A stretch of 8,502 nucleotides of DNA, from assembly GCA_014238595.1 (NCBI GenBank), contig JABAAV010000005.1:31920-40421 (forward strand), in the 5' to 3' direction. The number at the start of each line of letters is the position of its first letter. The first letter of the stretch is position 1. Of the stretch, positions 1 through 6,497 are shown piece after piece. Below the pieces are notes generated by a model. The model was not told the DNA's origin. It worked only from the letters and a program-made list of their open reading frames with translations, and made no database searches. The position numbers were made by a program, and so were the translations under genes. This DNA comes from Myxococcales bacterium. Its GTDB lineage: Bacteria > Myxococcota_A > Polyangia > Haliangiales > J016.

Positions 1-744
1 AGTTGTTTCAATGGGTTCTGTCCCTGTAATAGCAACACCAACATCATAGCCTAAAAGTTCTTTAACATCCTGATAGGCAATGCCACCAGTAATAATACCC
101 ACAACACCTACTGTCATTGCATGTTTCATGGCTTCTAATGAAATTTGTCCACCACCTACAATAATTTTTCCCCGACATTCATCTGTAATCAGATCTGCAT
201 CCATATCTTGAGATGCATTGGTACACACACAATGCAATGGTGCAAATACTTCGCCACCAAGGCCAAAGATTCCCTGTATCAATGCAGCTTGTGATTCAAC
301 GACAATACCTTCTTTATCTAAAATATCGACGACTTTACCATCAACATAAGATGTCACTTCTACAGGCACGGGTGTTTCGCGCAATACAGCTTGACCTGTG
401 ATTGATGAAACGGATTCAAGTGTTCCGTCAATGGGTGCATTGACAACACTGCGAAACAAACCAAAGAATGCACGATGTTCTGCAATAATATCTCCTTGAG
501 AGAACGATGCGCCTATCGGACACTTCAATGTTACATCGACTTCTTCAGGTAAAATACTCAATCGATTAGCAATATTGATCAGGTGAACAGGTCCTGGCAA
601 TAACGTTCGTGCAACAACATCTTGTGCAGATACTTGATCACCTAATGAAACAACGACATCTCCCAACAAAGGAAGACGGCGCGTTTTTCGCAGTGTCGTT
701 GAAGAAACAACACTCAAACCTGGTGTATATGCATCGCCTGCCAT
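1..744 (-). CDS. Conserved hypothetical protein of the MutL-gene neighbourhood (N-terminal 248 residues; end outside window)
   Basis: The reading frame is open from ATG at 744 to the left edge, so the C-terminus is missing. Residues about 24-50 and 75-130 are beta-rich, with short patterns such as SLGDQVSAQD and APIDGTLESV that resemble the turns of biotinyl/lipoyl-type barrel-sandwich folds. From residue about 190 the chain changes to an alternating alpha/beta section with glycine clusters (IIVGGGQ, GIITGGIAY, YDVGVAITG) that could form a Rossmann-like nucleotide or cofactor fold. The start MAGDAYTPGL matches, from memory, an uncharacterised family often found near MutL/GlmL-type genes; I know no proven function. 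It follows hppA by 34 bp on the same strand, so cotranscription is likely. No good Shine-Dalgarno precedes ATG 744. An in-frame GTG at 753-751 would add three residues. There is no signal peptide, so it is probably cytoplasmic. Gene reality is well supported; function is unknown. Confidence 0.85.
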   Translation of the reverse strand, partial: MAGDAYTPGLSVVSSTTLRKTRRLPLLGDVVVSLGDQVSAQDVVARTLLPGPVHLINIANRLSILPEEVDVTLKCPIGASFSQGDIIAEHRAFFGLFRSVVNAPIDGTLESVSSITGQAVLRETPVPVEVTSYVDGKVVDILDKEGIVVESQAALIQGIFGLGGEVFAPLHCVCTNASQDMDADLITDECRGKIIVGGGQISLEAMKHAMTVGVVGIITGGIAYQDVKELLGYDVGVAITGTEPIETT

Positions 745-778
745 GATATTCACATACGTTAGTAGATATGTAACAGCA

Positions 779-2848
779 TTACGCGATCAAAGGCGCTATC
801 ACCAAGGCAACCACACTCATGAGTTTGATCAGAATATTGAGTGATGGACCTGAAGTGTCTTTAAATGGATCACCTACAGTATCACCTTGAATCGCAGCCT
901 TATGAGCTTCGGATCCTGCTCCACCATGATGACCATCTTCAATATATTTTTTAGCATTATCCCATGCACCACCAGCATTAGATTGAAAAATAGCTAATAA
1001 AACACCCGTGACGGTAACGCCCGCAAGCACACCACCGAGCATATGTTTATCAATAAATCCAACGATGACAGGTACCGATACGGCTAAGAGACCTGGTAAA
1101 ATCATCTGACGGAGCGCTGCTGCTGTAGAAATATCAACACAACGTGCGTGATCAGCAGGCACTTCACCTTCAAGCAATCCTTTGATTTCACGGAATTGAC
1201 GGCGAACCTCATCAATCATCGCATCAGCAGCTTGAGCAACAGCATTCATTGCCATCGCAGAAAACAAAAACGGAAGCATGGCACCAAGCAACAATCCCGT
1301 CATAATGACAGGTTCACTAATATCAATCGTACCTACATTGGCTGTTTTTCGGAATGCAGAAAAAAGTGCCAACGCCGTTAATGCAGCGGAGCCAATCGCA
1401 AATCCTTTTCCAATAGCTGCAGTCGTATTACCAACCGCATCTAATTTATCTGTTCTTTCACGAACTTCAGGAGGAAGATCTGCCATTGCTGCCATACCTC
1501 CTGCATTGTCTGCAATAGGTCCATACGCATCGACCGATAATTGAATGCCTGTTGTACAAAGCATACCTAATGCTGCAATGGCAATACCATAAAGATCAGC
1601 GGCCCAATAAGACACTAAGATAGCTCCTGAAATCCAAAGGATTGGTAATGCTGTACTACGCATACCAACAGCAAGGCCCATAATGATATTAGGTGCCGCA
1701 CCTCGTTCGGATGATCGAGCAATATCATGCACAGGTTTTTTATCTTTCGAACAATAGTGTTCGGTCGTTATTCCAATAAGAACACCCGCGATAAGACCAA
1801 TAGATGCTGCTAAACCAATCTTCCACCAGATGTAACTTGTGGTCACATCTTTGGTCAAACAGTAGGCAATCATCAAAATAATAGGAACCATTACAAATGC
1901 TGCACCAAATGTTCCTATATTCAAAGCTTGTTGTGGATTACCACCTTCTTTAGTTCGCACTAAAAATGTTGCTGCCATGGACACCAAAATTCCAGCGGCC
2001 GCAATCAACAGAGGAATAAAAACGAGATTAATATGAAACATATCGGCTGTAGCTCCTAAGATCATAGCTCCAATCAAAGAACCCACATACGATTCAAAAA
2101 GATCGGCACCCATCCCAGCAACATCACCAACATTGTCACCGACATTATCGGCAATCGTTGCAGGATTTCGCGGATCATCTTCCGGAATATTTGCTTCAAC
2201 TTTACCAACCAAATCAGCACCAACATCAGCAGCTTTGGTATAGATACCACCGCCAACACGAGCAAATAATGCAATCGAGGATGCTCCTAAAGAAAATCCT
2301 GTCACAATCTGAAGGATGTTTTGAACATCTTTGCTACCACCCGATTCAAAATTACCAATCAATCCCCATTCCCCGTAGAGAAGCATGAGAATACTGATGC
2401 CTAAAACAGCCAACCCGACCACGGACATACCCATTACGGTACCACCGGAAAAGGCAACACGAAGTGCACCATTGAGTCCGTCTCTTGCCGCATGAGTTGT
2501 ACGAACATTGGCAGCGGTTGCAACACGCATCCCGATCCATCCTGCAAGCCCTGACATTATCGCTCCAAACACAAACGATAATGCGGTTAAAGGATTCCTA
2601 TAAAACCCATCCTCGGAAGGTAGATTTGTCACAAACAATAAAACAGCAACAAACCCAACAAACATAGCCAAAATTTTATATTCACGTTTCAGAAATGCCA
2701 TGGCACCTTCGCGTACATAGCCCGCAATTTCTATCATGCGATCGGTTCCCATATCTTGTTTAACAACCCAAGAGGTTCGAAACCATGCAAAGACAAGTGC
2801 GATAATCGCAACCAATGAAACAGCGTATAGTGTTAATCCAATTTCCAT
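779..2848 (-). CDS. hppA: Membrane-bound ion-translocating pyrophosphatase, K+-dependent type, possibly Na+-pumping
   Basis: Complete 689-residue integral membrane protein, normal for the family (about 650-770), with many hydrophobic helices. It hydrolyses cytoplasmic pyrophosphate and pumps H+ and/or Na+ outward. Active-site landmarks are all present: KAADVGADLVGKVE at 205-218, the acidic run EDDPRNPATIADNVGDNVGD at 223-242, DAYGPIADNAGG at 440-451, SNAGGAWDNAKKYIE at 623-637 and GDTVGDPFKDTSGPSLN at 655-671. GNTTAAIGKG (473-482) has Ala477 and Gly480 where K+-independent enzymes have Lys and Thr, so I read it as K+-dependent. The gate glutamate Glu252 in ADLFESYVG sits as in Na+-transporting enzymes such as that of Thermotoga; plant H+ enzymes have it shifted. 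Na+ or dual Na+/H+ transport is therefore my inference, not proof. AGGAAA at 2863-2858, nine bases before ATG 2848, supports the start. It is divergent from the crotonase operon and precedes the partial conserved gene. Confidence 0.97.
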   Translation of the reverse strand: MEIGLTLYAVSLVAIIALVFAWFRTSWVVKQDMGTDRMIEIAGYVREGAMAFLKREYKILAMFVGFVAVLLFVTNLPSEDGFYRNPLTALSFVFGAIMSGLAGWIGMRVATAANVRTTHAARDGLNGALRVAFSGGTVMGMSVVGLAVLGISILMLLYGEWGLIGNFESGGSKDVQNILQIVTGFSLGASSIALFARVGGGIYTKAADVGADLVGKVEANIPEDDPRNPATIADNVGDNVGDVAGMGADLFESYVGSLIGAMILGATADMFHINLVFIPLLIAAAGILVSMAATFLVRTKEGGNPQQALNIGTFGAAFVMVPIILMIAYCLTKDVTTSYIWWKIGLAASIGLIAGVLIGITTEHYCSKDKKPVHDIARSSERGAAPNIIMGLAVGMRSTALPILWISGAILVSYWAADLYGIAIAALGMLCTTGIQLSVDAYGPIADNAGGMAAMADLPPEVRERTDKLDAVGNTTAAIGKGFAIGSAALTALALFSAFRKTANVGTIDISEPVIMTGLLLGAMLPFLFSAMAMNAVAQAADAMIDEVRRQFREIKGLLEGEVPADHARCVDISTAAALRQMILPGLLAVSVPVIVGFIDKHMLGGVLAGVTVTGVLLAIFQSNAGGAWDNAKKYIEDGHHGGAGSEAHKAAIQGDTVGDPFKDTSGPSLNILIKLMSVVALVIAPLIA

Positions 2849-2947
2849 TGTATTTTGTTTCCTATTCGATTTAGAATGATAAAGTTATCCGCGGTTATTA
2901 GCCTATATCTCTCCCCTTGGGCAAGCTCTACATGTATGATATCTGCC
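2849..2947. promoter_or_regulatory. Divergent promoter region between hppA and the crotonase-MutL operon
   Basis: Ninety-nine bases separate the two opposing starts, so both transcripts must begin here or inside the opposite gene. On the minus strand there is a usable Shine-Dalgarno (AGGAAA, 2863-2858) and a weak promoter candidate: TTGCCC (2924-2919), an 18-base spacer, then TAATAA (2900-2895). On the plus strand the best -10 candidate is TATGAT at 2935-2940, with no convincing -35. The region also holds a CCGCGG palindrome at 2889-2894 in otherwise AT-rich DNA. The existence of promoters here is inferred from layout; the exact boxes are tentative. Confidence 0.5.
2858..2863 (-). promoter_or_regulatory. 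Ribosome binding site of hppA
   Basis: AGGAAA on the minus strand lies nine bases before ATG 2848. It decides the hppA start in favour of the ATG that yields MEIGLTLYAV, a normal first transmembrane segment for this family. Confidence 0.65.
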
Positions 2948-3730
2948 ATGAATTCTTATCAAACAATACTTTACGATTATTCTTCACCATCTATTGCGTG
3001 TATCACACTCAATCGCCCTGAAAAACGCAATCCTATCAATCCGCAGGTTAATGGTGAGCTCATAGCTGCATTAACCCAAGCACAGCAGGACTCAAATATA
3101 ACGGCCATTATTCTCACTGGTGCTGGAAAGGTTTTTTCTGCAGGAGGAGATTTATCCATGATGTCTCAAGGAACCCCTCAAGAATCTACGATTAAACCAG
3201 CCTCGTTAGTGACATTATTACAAACCATGCATCACTTAGGAAAACCTATCATTGCGAAAGTCAACGGTCATGCATTAGCTGGTGGATTAGGATTAATGGT
3301 TGCCTGTGACCTAGTCATTGCAAACGATCAGGCAACATTTGGAACCACCGAAATCAATGTGGGACTGTGGCCCATGATGATTACCGCAGAAATAACACGA
3401 AATATTGGGCGTAAAAAAACACTAGAACTCATGCTCACAGGCAAACGCATCGATGCTGCTGAAGCCATGGCTATTGGCTTAATCAATCAAGCGGTTCCCT
3501 TGGAAGAACTTGATGAAACAACTATGAATTTGGCTCAAAAAATCGCATCAAAAAGCCCTGCAGTCTTAAAAAAAGGTCTTCTTGCTTTTTATAAAACACA
3601 AGATATGAATTTAGATGATGCCTTAAAACATCTTGAGACTGAACTCACTGCTGTACTTGCTTTAGAAGATGCACGTGAAGGGTTGATGGCATTTTTTCAA
3701 AAAAGATCTCCAAAATGGAAAGGGTGCTAA
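2948..3730 (+). CDS. Enoyl-CoA hydratase/isomerase (crotonase) family protein
   Basis: A 260-residue crotonase-fold protein, the usual length. The frame is open back to 2855, but family members begin as here (MNSYQTILYD), so ATG 2948 is preferred over 2855 and 2936; no start has a clear Shine-Dalgarno. LNRPEKRNP (21-29) and the oxyanion-hole segments FSAGGDL (63-69) and HALAGGLGL (108-116) are present. Of the two catalytic glutamates of classical hydratase, the second is kept (Glu135 in FGTTEINVGL), while the first is replaced by Gly115. This single-glutamate layout is common in isomerases and other non-hydratase members, so 3-enoyl-CoA isomerase or another acyl-CoA reaction is as likely as hydration. 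The C-terminal half carries GRKKTLELMLTGKRIDA and the helical trimer region. It is the first gene of the plus operon, and its stop overlaps the next start as TAATG. Family assignment is firm; substrate is unknown. Confidence 0.93.
   Translation: MNSYQTILYDYSSPSIACITLNRPEKRNPINPQVNGELIAALTQAQQDSNITAIILTGAGKVFSAGGDLSMMSQGTPQESTIKPASLVTLLQTMHHLGKPIIAKVNGHALAGGLGLMVACDLVIANDQATFGTTEINVGLWPMMITAEITRNIGRKKTLELMLTGKRIDAAEAMAIGLINQAVPLEELDETTMNLAQKIASKSPAVLKKGLLAFYKTQDMNLDDALKHLETELTAVLALEDAREGLMAFFQKRSPKWKGC
3717..3724 (+). promoter_or_regulatory. Ribosome binding site that sets the start of the small membrane protein
   Basis: GGAAAGGG ends five bases before ATG 3730 and lies inside the last codons of the crotonase gene. 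It favours 3730 over the in-frame ATG at 3715, and produces a TAATG stop-start overlap typical of translational coupling. Confidence 0.65.
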
Positions 3731-4158
3731 TGGTGCCTTATGAATGGACAGCACATCCCATTAAAGATCGTCCTCAACATAGTTTTCTGATTATTGCTGC
3801 AGCATGTCTGTTTTCAGGAATTATTTTGGCTGCATGGAATTCTATGTTTCTCGCTTTCCTCGCGGCAGTCATTCTTGTCATATCTGTAACACCTTTTTGG
3901 ATGCCAACACATTATCGCGCCACCAAAGAAGGGTTACATATAACACGGATGGGACAATCACAAATGAAATATTGGAGTCATATTCATCGTCTTGACATGG
4001 GAACTTATAATGCGTTTCTGTCCCCTTTCACAAAAAAAAATCTATGGCTAGAACGATATCGAGGTATCACTGTTTTGTTTAATCAATCCGATCGTGATCA
4101 AGTCAAGACCCTATTAGAACATCAAATCAAACCAAGCATATGCCATCCAATACATTAA
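3730..4158 (+). CDS. Small two-helix membrane protein with a C-terminal PH-like region, function unknown
   Basis: A 142-residue protein when started at ATG 3730, which overlaps the crotonase stop and has a good Shine-Dalgarno; ATG 3715 would add five residues. Residues about 18-35 and 38-57 form two hydrophobic helices with a tight turn, preceded by WTAHPIKDRP. The remaining 80 residues are soluble and beta-rich, with the distinctive segments TKEGLHITR (65-73), NAFLSPF (94-100) and LERYRGITVLF (107-117), ending in an amphipathic helix. This helix-hairpin plus PH-like plan is that of small membrane-anchored bacterial proteins. I recall similar FLSPF-containing hypothetical proteins near MutL-type genes, but this is memory only. 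With Lys/Arg-rich flanks after helix 2, the C-terminal part is probably cytoplasmic. The gene ends 19 bases after the next start, so it is surely part of the operon. No function can be assigned. Confidence 0.8.
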   Translation: MVPYEWTAHPIKDRPQHSFLIIAAACLFSGIILAAWNSMFLAFLAAVILVISVTPFWMPTHYRATKEGLHITRMGQSQMKYWSHIHRLDMGTYNAFLSPFTKKNLWLERYRGITVLFNQSDRDQVKTLLEHQIKPSICHPIH

Positions 4159-4418
4159 CAAAGCAAGAGCAACAACTTCTGCTTGAACTGGCTTCAGGTA
4201 TTGTTAAACGACGATTAACCGCTCCTGCGATTTTCTTTTTAGAATCGATGAAACCTTTATCGTTCGTTGGGAGTCAGGCGATGATCTTTTTTCGCCCTAT
4301 CATTCAAACACTGTGGTCAAATCCTGCAAAATATGACCAAATAACAACATTGCTCTCAAGGCGTGGAACGATTGAGATTTTCTTATCCTATCTTGAAAAA
4401 GAAGAACAAGCCTTATGA
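4140..4418 (+). CDS. Conserved 92-residue hypothetical protein encoded next to the MutL-family ATPase
   Basis: A small soluble protein of predicted mainly helical structure. Its core is the motif AIFFLESMKPLSFVGSQ (30-46), preceded by an acidic helix (LTKQEQQLLLELA) and a basic KRR at 23-25, and followed by FFRPIIQTLW and a C-terminal charged helix. I recognise the FFLES..KPLSF.GSQ pattern as typical of an unnamed family found beside MutL/GlmL or acyl-CoA mutase genes, from memory only. The start at ATG 4140 overlaps the upstream gene by 19 bases and has no evident Shine-Dalgarno, so translation probably depends on ribosomes arriving from upstream. Its TGA stop shares an ATGA with the MutL start at 4415, so the two products are likely made in linked amounts. 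There is no transmembrane span, though the FFLES and FFRP segments are hydrophobic enough to contact a membrane or partner. It could be a small subunit or adaptor of the ATPase; this is inference. Confidence 0.8.
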   Translation: MPSNTLTKQEQQLLLELASGIVKRRLTAPAIFFLESMKPLSFVGSQAMIFFRPIIQTLWSNPAKYDQITTLLSRRGTIEIFLSYLEKEEQAL

Positions 4419-6220
4419 AAAACATTCGCTCTATCCTCATCACTGATTGTGGCTCAACAACAACAAAAGCCATCTTAATTGAACAACAAGGTGATGAATA
4501 TCGTCTGGTCACACGTGGTGAAGCCCCTACAACAGTAGAAGCTCCCGTCGAAGATGTCACCCAAGGTGTCTTAAATTCTGTCTATGAAGTCCAAGAGCTA
4601 CGTGGACGCACATTACTAAACAATGATCACTCTCAAATCATCACACCACAAAATAAAAACGAGGGTGTTGACATATATATATCAACATCATCTGCAGGTG
4701 GTGGTTTACAAATGATGGTTGCTGGGGTTGTCCATTCTATGACAGCAGCATCTGCTGCACGCGCAGCTCTTGGTGCGGGGGCTATTGTCATGGATACCAT
4801 TGCTTTTAACGATCATCGCCTTGCCCATGAAAAGGTTGAACGCATTCGAAAACTTCGCCCTGATATGATCCTTTTGGCTGGAGGTACCGATGGAGGAACA
4901 ACAAAGCATCCTATTGTTTTGGCTGAACTTTTAGCGGCAGCTCAACCCAAACCGCGATTAGGCCAAAGCTATAATCTACCTATCATCTATGCAGGCAACA
5001 ATGAAGCACGACAACAAGTCCAAGAACAACTGGAAGATAAGGCGGCATTTCAATTTGTTGATAATGTACGCCCTACATTAGACAAAGAAAACTTATCACC
5101 TGCACGCGATGCTATTCATACTCTCTTTATGGAGCATGTCATGGCACAAGCACCTGGCTATGATAAATTAATGACTTGGTCAGCAATACCTATCATGCCC
5201 ACGCCTGGTGCTGTAGGTCTCATGATTAAAACATTAGCTGAACGTAACAAAATCAATGTTGTTGGTGTTGATATTGGAGGAGCAACAACGGATGTTTTTT
5301 CAGTCTTTCATGAAACATTTAATCGAACAGTATCTGCAAATCTTGGTATGAGTTATTCCATTTCCAATGTGCTTGCAGAATCCGGAATGAAACAAATACA
5401 ACAATGGGTACCTTTTGACTTAAATGAAGCTTCGTTACGGGATCGTATTGGCAATAAAATGATTCGTCCAACAACAATCCCTCAAAGCTTAGAAGAACTG
5501 AAAATTGAACAATCAATTGCACGTGAAGCGCTACGATTGGCATTTCTTCATCACAAAGAATTCGCAGTTGAATTAAAAGGTGTTGAACGAAAACGAGGCA
5601 TTGGCGATGCCTTTAATCAAAACACGGATCATTCGTTGGTCAATCTTATGCAACTTGAACTACTCGTAGGTTCAGGAGGTGTTTTATCTCATGCACCGCG
5701 ACGAATACAAAGTATGATGATGATGATTGATGCCTTTGAAGTAGAAGCCATTACAGAAATTGCAGTTGATTCCATTTTTATGATGCCTCACTTGGGTATC
5801 CTTTCGACAATACATCCTCAAATAGCCATAGAAGTTTTCGAAAAAGACTGTCTAATCCGATTGGGCACATGTATTGCACCTGTGGGCAAACCACCGCGAG
5901 GAAAACCATCTGTTGTTATAGATTTCGCATTTTCTAACGGACAGAAACAAACCATCAATGTCATATCTGGAATGTTGAAACATATCCCATTAGGACTAAA
6001 CGAAACCGCTGAAACTTTACTGACCCCTGCTAAACAAATTGATGTAGGTAATGGTACAGGCATTCGGATGAAAAAAATCATTCGAGGTGGTGAATGTGGT
6101 ATTATTATCGATGGTCGTGGAAGAAGACCACTTCCCGTAGCAACCAATTCCACTGAGCGACTTCAGATGGCACAACAATGGAATGATGAATTAACGTTAT
6201 ATCCCCAAACTAGACCTTAG
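4415..6220 (+). CDS. MutL/GlmL-family ASKHA ATPase linked to cobalamin-dependent mutases
   Basis: A 601-residue cytoplasmic protein of the glutamate-mutase MutL/GlmL family, unrelated to mismatch-repair MutL. The actin/Hsp70-like ATP fold is shown by phosphate-1 loop TDCGSTTTKAIL (10-21) and phosphate-2 loop GVDIGGATTDVF (284-295), both with the expected acidic residue and Gly/Thr run. Other family marks are STSSAGGGLQMMVAG (90-104), LLAGGTDGGT (153-162), LLVGSGGVLSHAP (416-428) and MMPHLG (456-461). In clostridial glutamate mutase loci GlmL is encoded between the two mutase subunits and is thought to be a reactivating chaperone, though its biochemistry is not settled. Those proteins are roughly 460 residues; this one has a C-terminal extension (about 475-601) with GKPPRGKP and IIDGRGRRPLP. 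The start at 4415 forms ATGA with the preceding stop. The last 11 bases overlap the end of tatA on the other strand. No mutase gene is visible nearby, so the client enzyme is unknown. Confidence 0.92.
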   Translation: MKNIRSILITDCGSTTTKAILIEQQGDEYRLVTRGEAPTTVEAPVEDVTQGVLNSVYEVQELRGRTLLNNDHSQIITPQNKNEGVDIYISTSSAGGGLQMMVAGVVHSMTAASAARAALGAGAIVMDTIAFNDHRLAHEKVERIRKLRPDMILLAGGTDGGTTKHPIVLAELLAAAQPKPRLGQSYNLPIIYAGNNEARQQVQEQLEDKAAFQFVDNVRPTLDKENLSPARDAIHTLFMEHVMAQAPGYDKLMTWSAIPIMPTPGAVGLMIKTLAERNKINVVGVDIGGATTDVFSVFHETFNRTVSANLGMSYSISNVLAESGMKQIQQWVPFDLNEASLRDRIGNKMIRPTTIPQSLEELKIEQSIAREALRLAFLHHKEFAVELKGVERKRGIGDAFNQNTDHSLVNLMQLELLVGSGGVLSHAPRRIQSMMMMIDAFEVEAITEIAVDSIFMMPHLGILSTIHPQIAIEVFEKDCLIRLGTCIAPVGKPPRGKPSVVIDFAFSNGQKQTINVISGMLKHIPLGLNETAETLLTPAKQIDVGNGTGIRMKKIIRGGECGIIIDGRGRRPLPVATNSTERLQMAQQWNDELTLYPQTRP

Positions 6221-6380
6221 AATCAGTGTCCTCTGAAGATTCTTCTTTGCCTATCTTTGATGATTTTTTAAAATTACGAATACTATGTCCCAAAGATTCT
6301 CCAATCGCAGGTAATTTTCCCGCACCAAAGATCAACAGCACAATCACAAGTAGAATAAGTAATTCAGGTAAACCTGGCAT
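6210..6380 (-). CDS. tatA: Sec-independent protein translocase subunit TatA (short form)
   Basis: A 56-residue TatA/E-type protein. It has the classical plan: a short N-terminal PGLPE segment, one hydrophobic helix (about 6-21), the hinge signature FGAGKLP (18-24), an amphipathic helix (IGESLGHSIRNFKK) and a short acidic tail (EESSEDTDSKV). TatA oligomerises in the inner membrane to let folded twin-arginine substrates pass. At 56 residues it is near the minimum, since most TatA proteins have 60-100. Two adjacent ATGs (6383 and 6380) follow AGGA at 6392-6389; the second gives the usual MPG start and an eight-base spacing. A longer frame from 6422 adds charged residues not found in TatA and has no Shine-Dalgarno. 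It stands alone without tatB or tatC, and converges on the MutL-family gene with an 11-base overlap. TatE or a TatA paralogue is an equally possible name. Confidence 0.9.
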   Translation of the reverse strand: MPGLPELLILLVIVLLIFGAGKLPAIGESLGHSIRNFKKSSKIGKEESSEDTDSKV

Positions 6381-6436
6381 CATTGTTTTCCTAATCAAAG
6401 AGGATATCTTGGCTTTTCTCATGATTTACACTACAA

Positions 6437-6462
6437 CGTCAAGATATAGCCATTGTTTGACG
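6437..6462. repeat. Inverted repeat CGTCAA-N14-TTGACG
   Basis: Two perfect six-base arms separated by 14 bases lie midway between two divergent starts. Each arm reads TTGACG toward its gene, so they could be two outward -35 boxes or one dyad bound by a regulator. The spacer is AT-rich, so a stem-loop terminator is unlikely. Short arms make chance occurrence possible. Confidence 0.3.
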
Positions 6463-6497
6463 ACTTCTTCGTTTGATAAGTAGCAATTGTAGCCTAC

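Noticed and set aside
1148..1544. Two overlapping plus-strand open frames opposite hppA
   Set aside because: They are antisense to a highly conserved part of hppA, have no ribosome binding site and encode low-complexity sequence without a recognisable domain.
2074..2667. Several short frames on both strands within hppA
   Set aside because: All lie in alternative frames of the conserved pyrophosphatase and show no start signals or family features.
5714..5725. Four consecutive ATG codons
   Set aside because: They encode Met434-437 within a conserved segment of the MutL-family protein; no internal start signal is present.
5818..6153. 111-codon minus-strand frame opposite the MutL-family gene
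   Set aside because: It overlaps a well-supported gene completely, has no Shine-Dalgarno and its proline/isoleucine-rich product resembles no family I know.
4415..6220. DNA mismatch-repair MutL
   Set aside because: The motifs are those of the ASKHA ATPase fold (DCGSTTTK, DIGGATTD), not the GHKL fold of mismatch-repair MutL; only the name is shared.
6226..6483. 85-codon plus-strand frame over tatA
   Set aside because: It is the antisense shadow of tatA, which has a clear signature and ribosome binding site.
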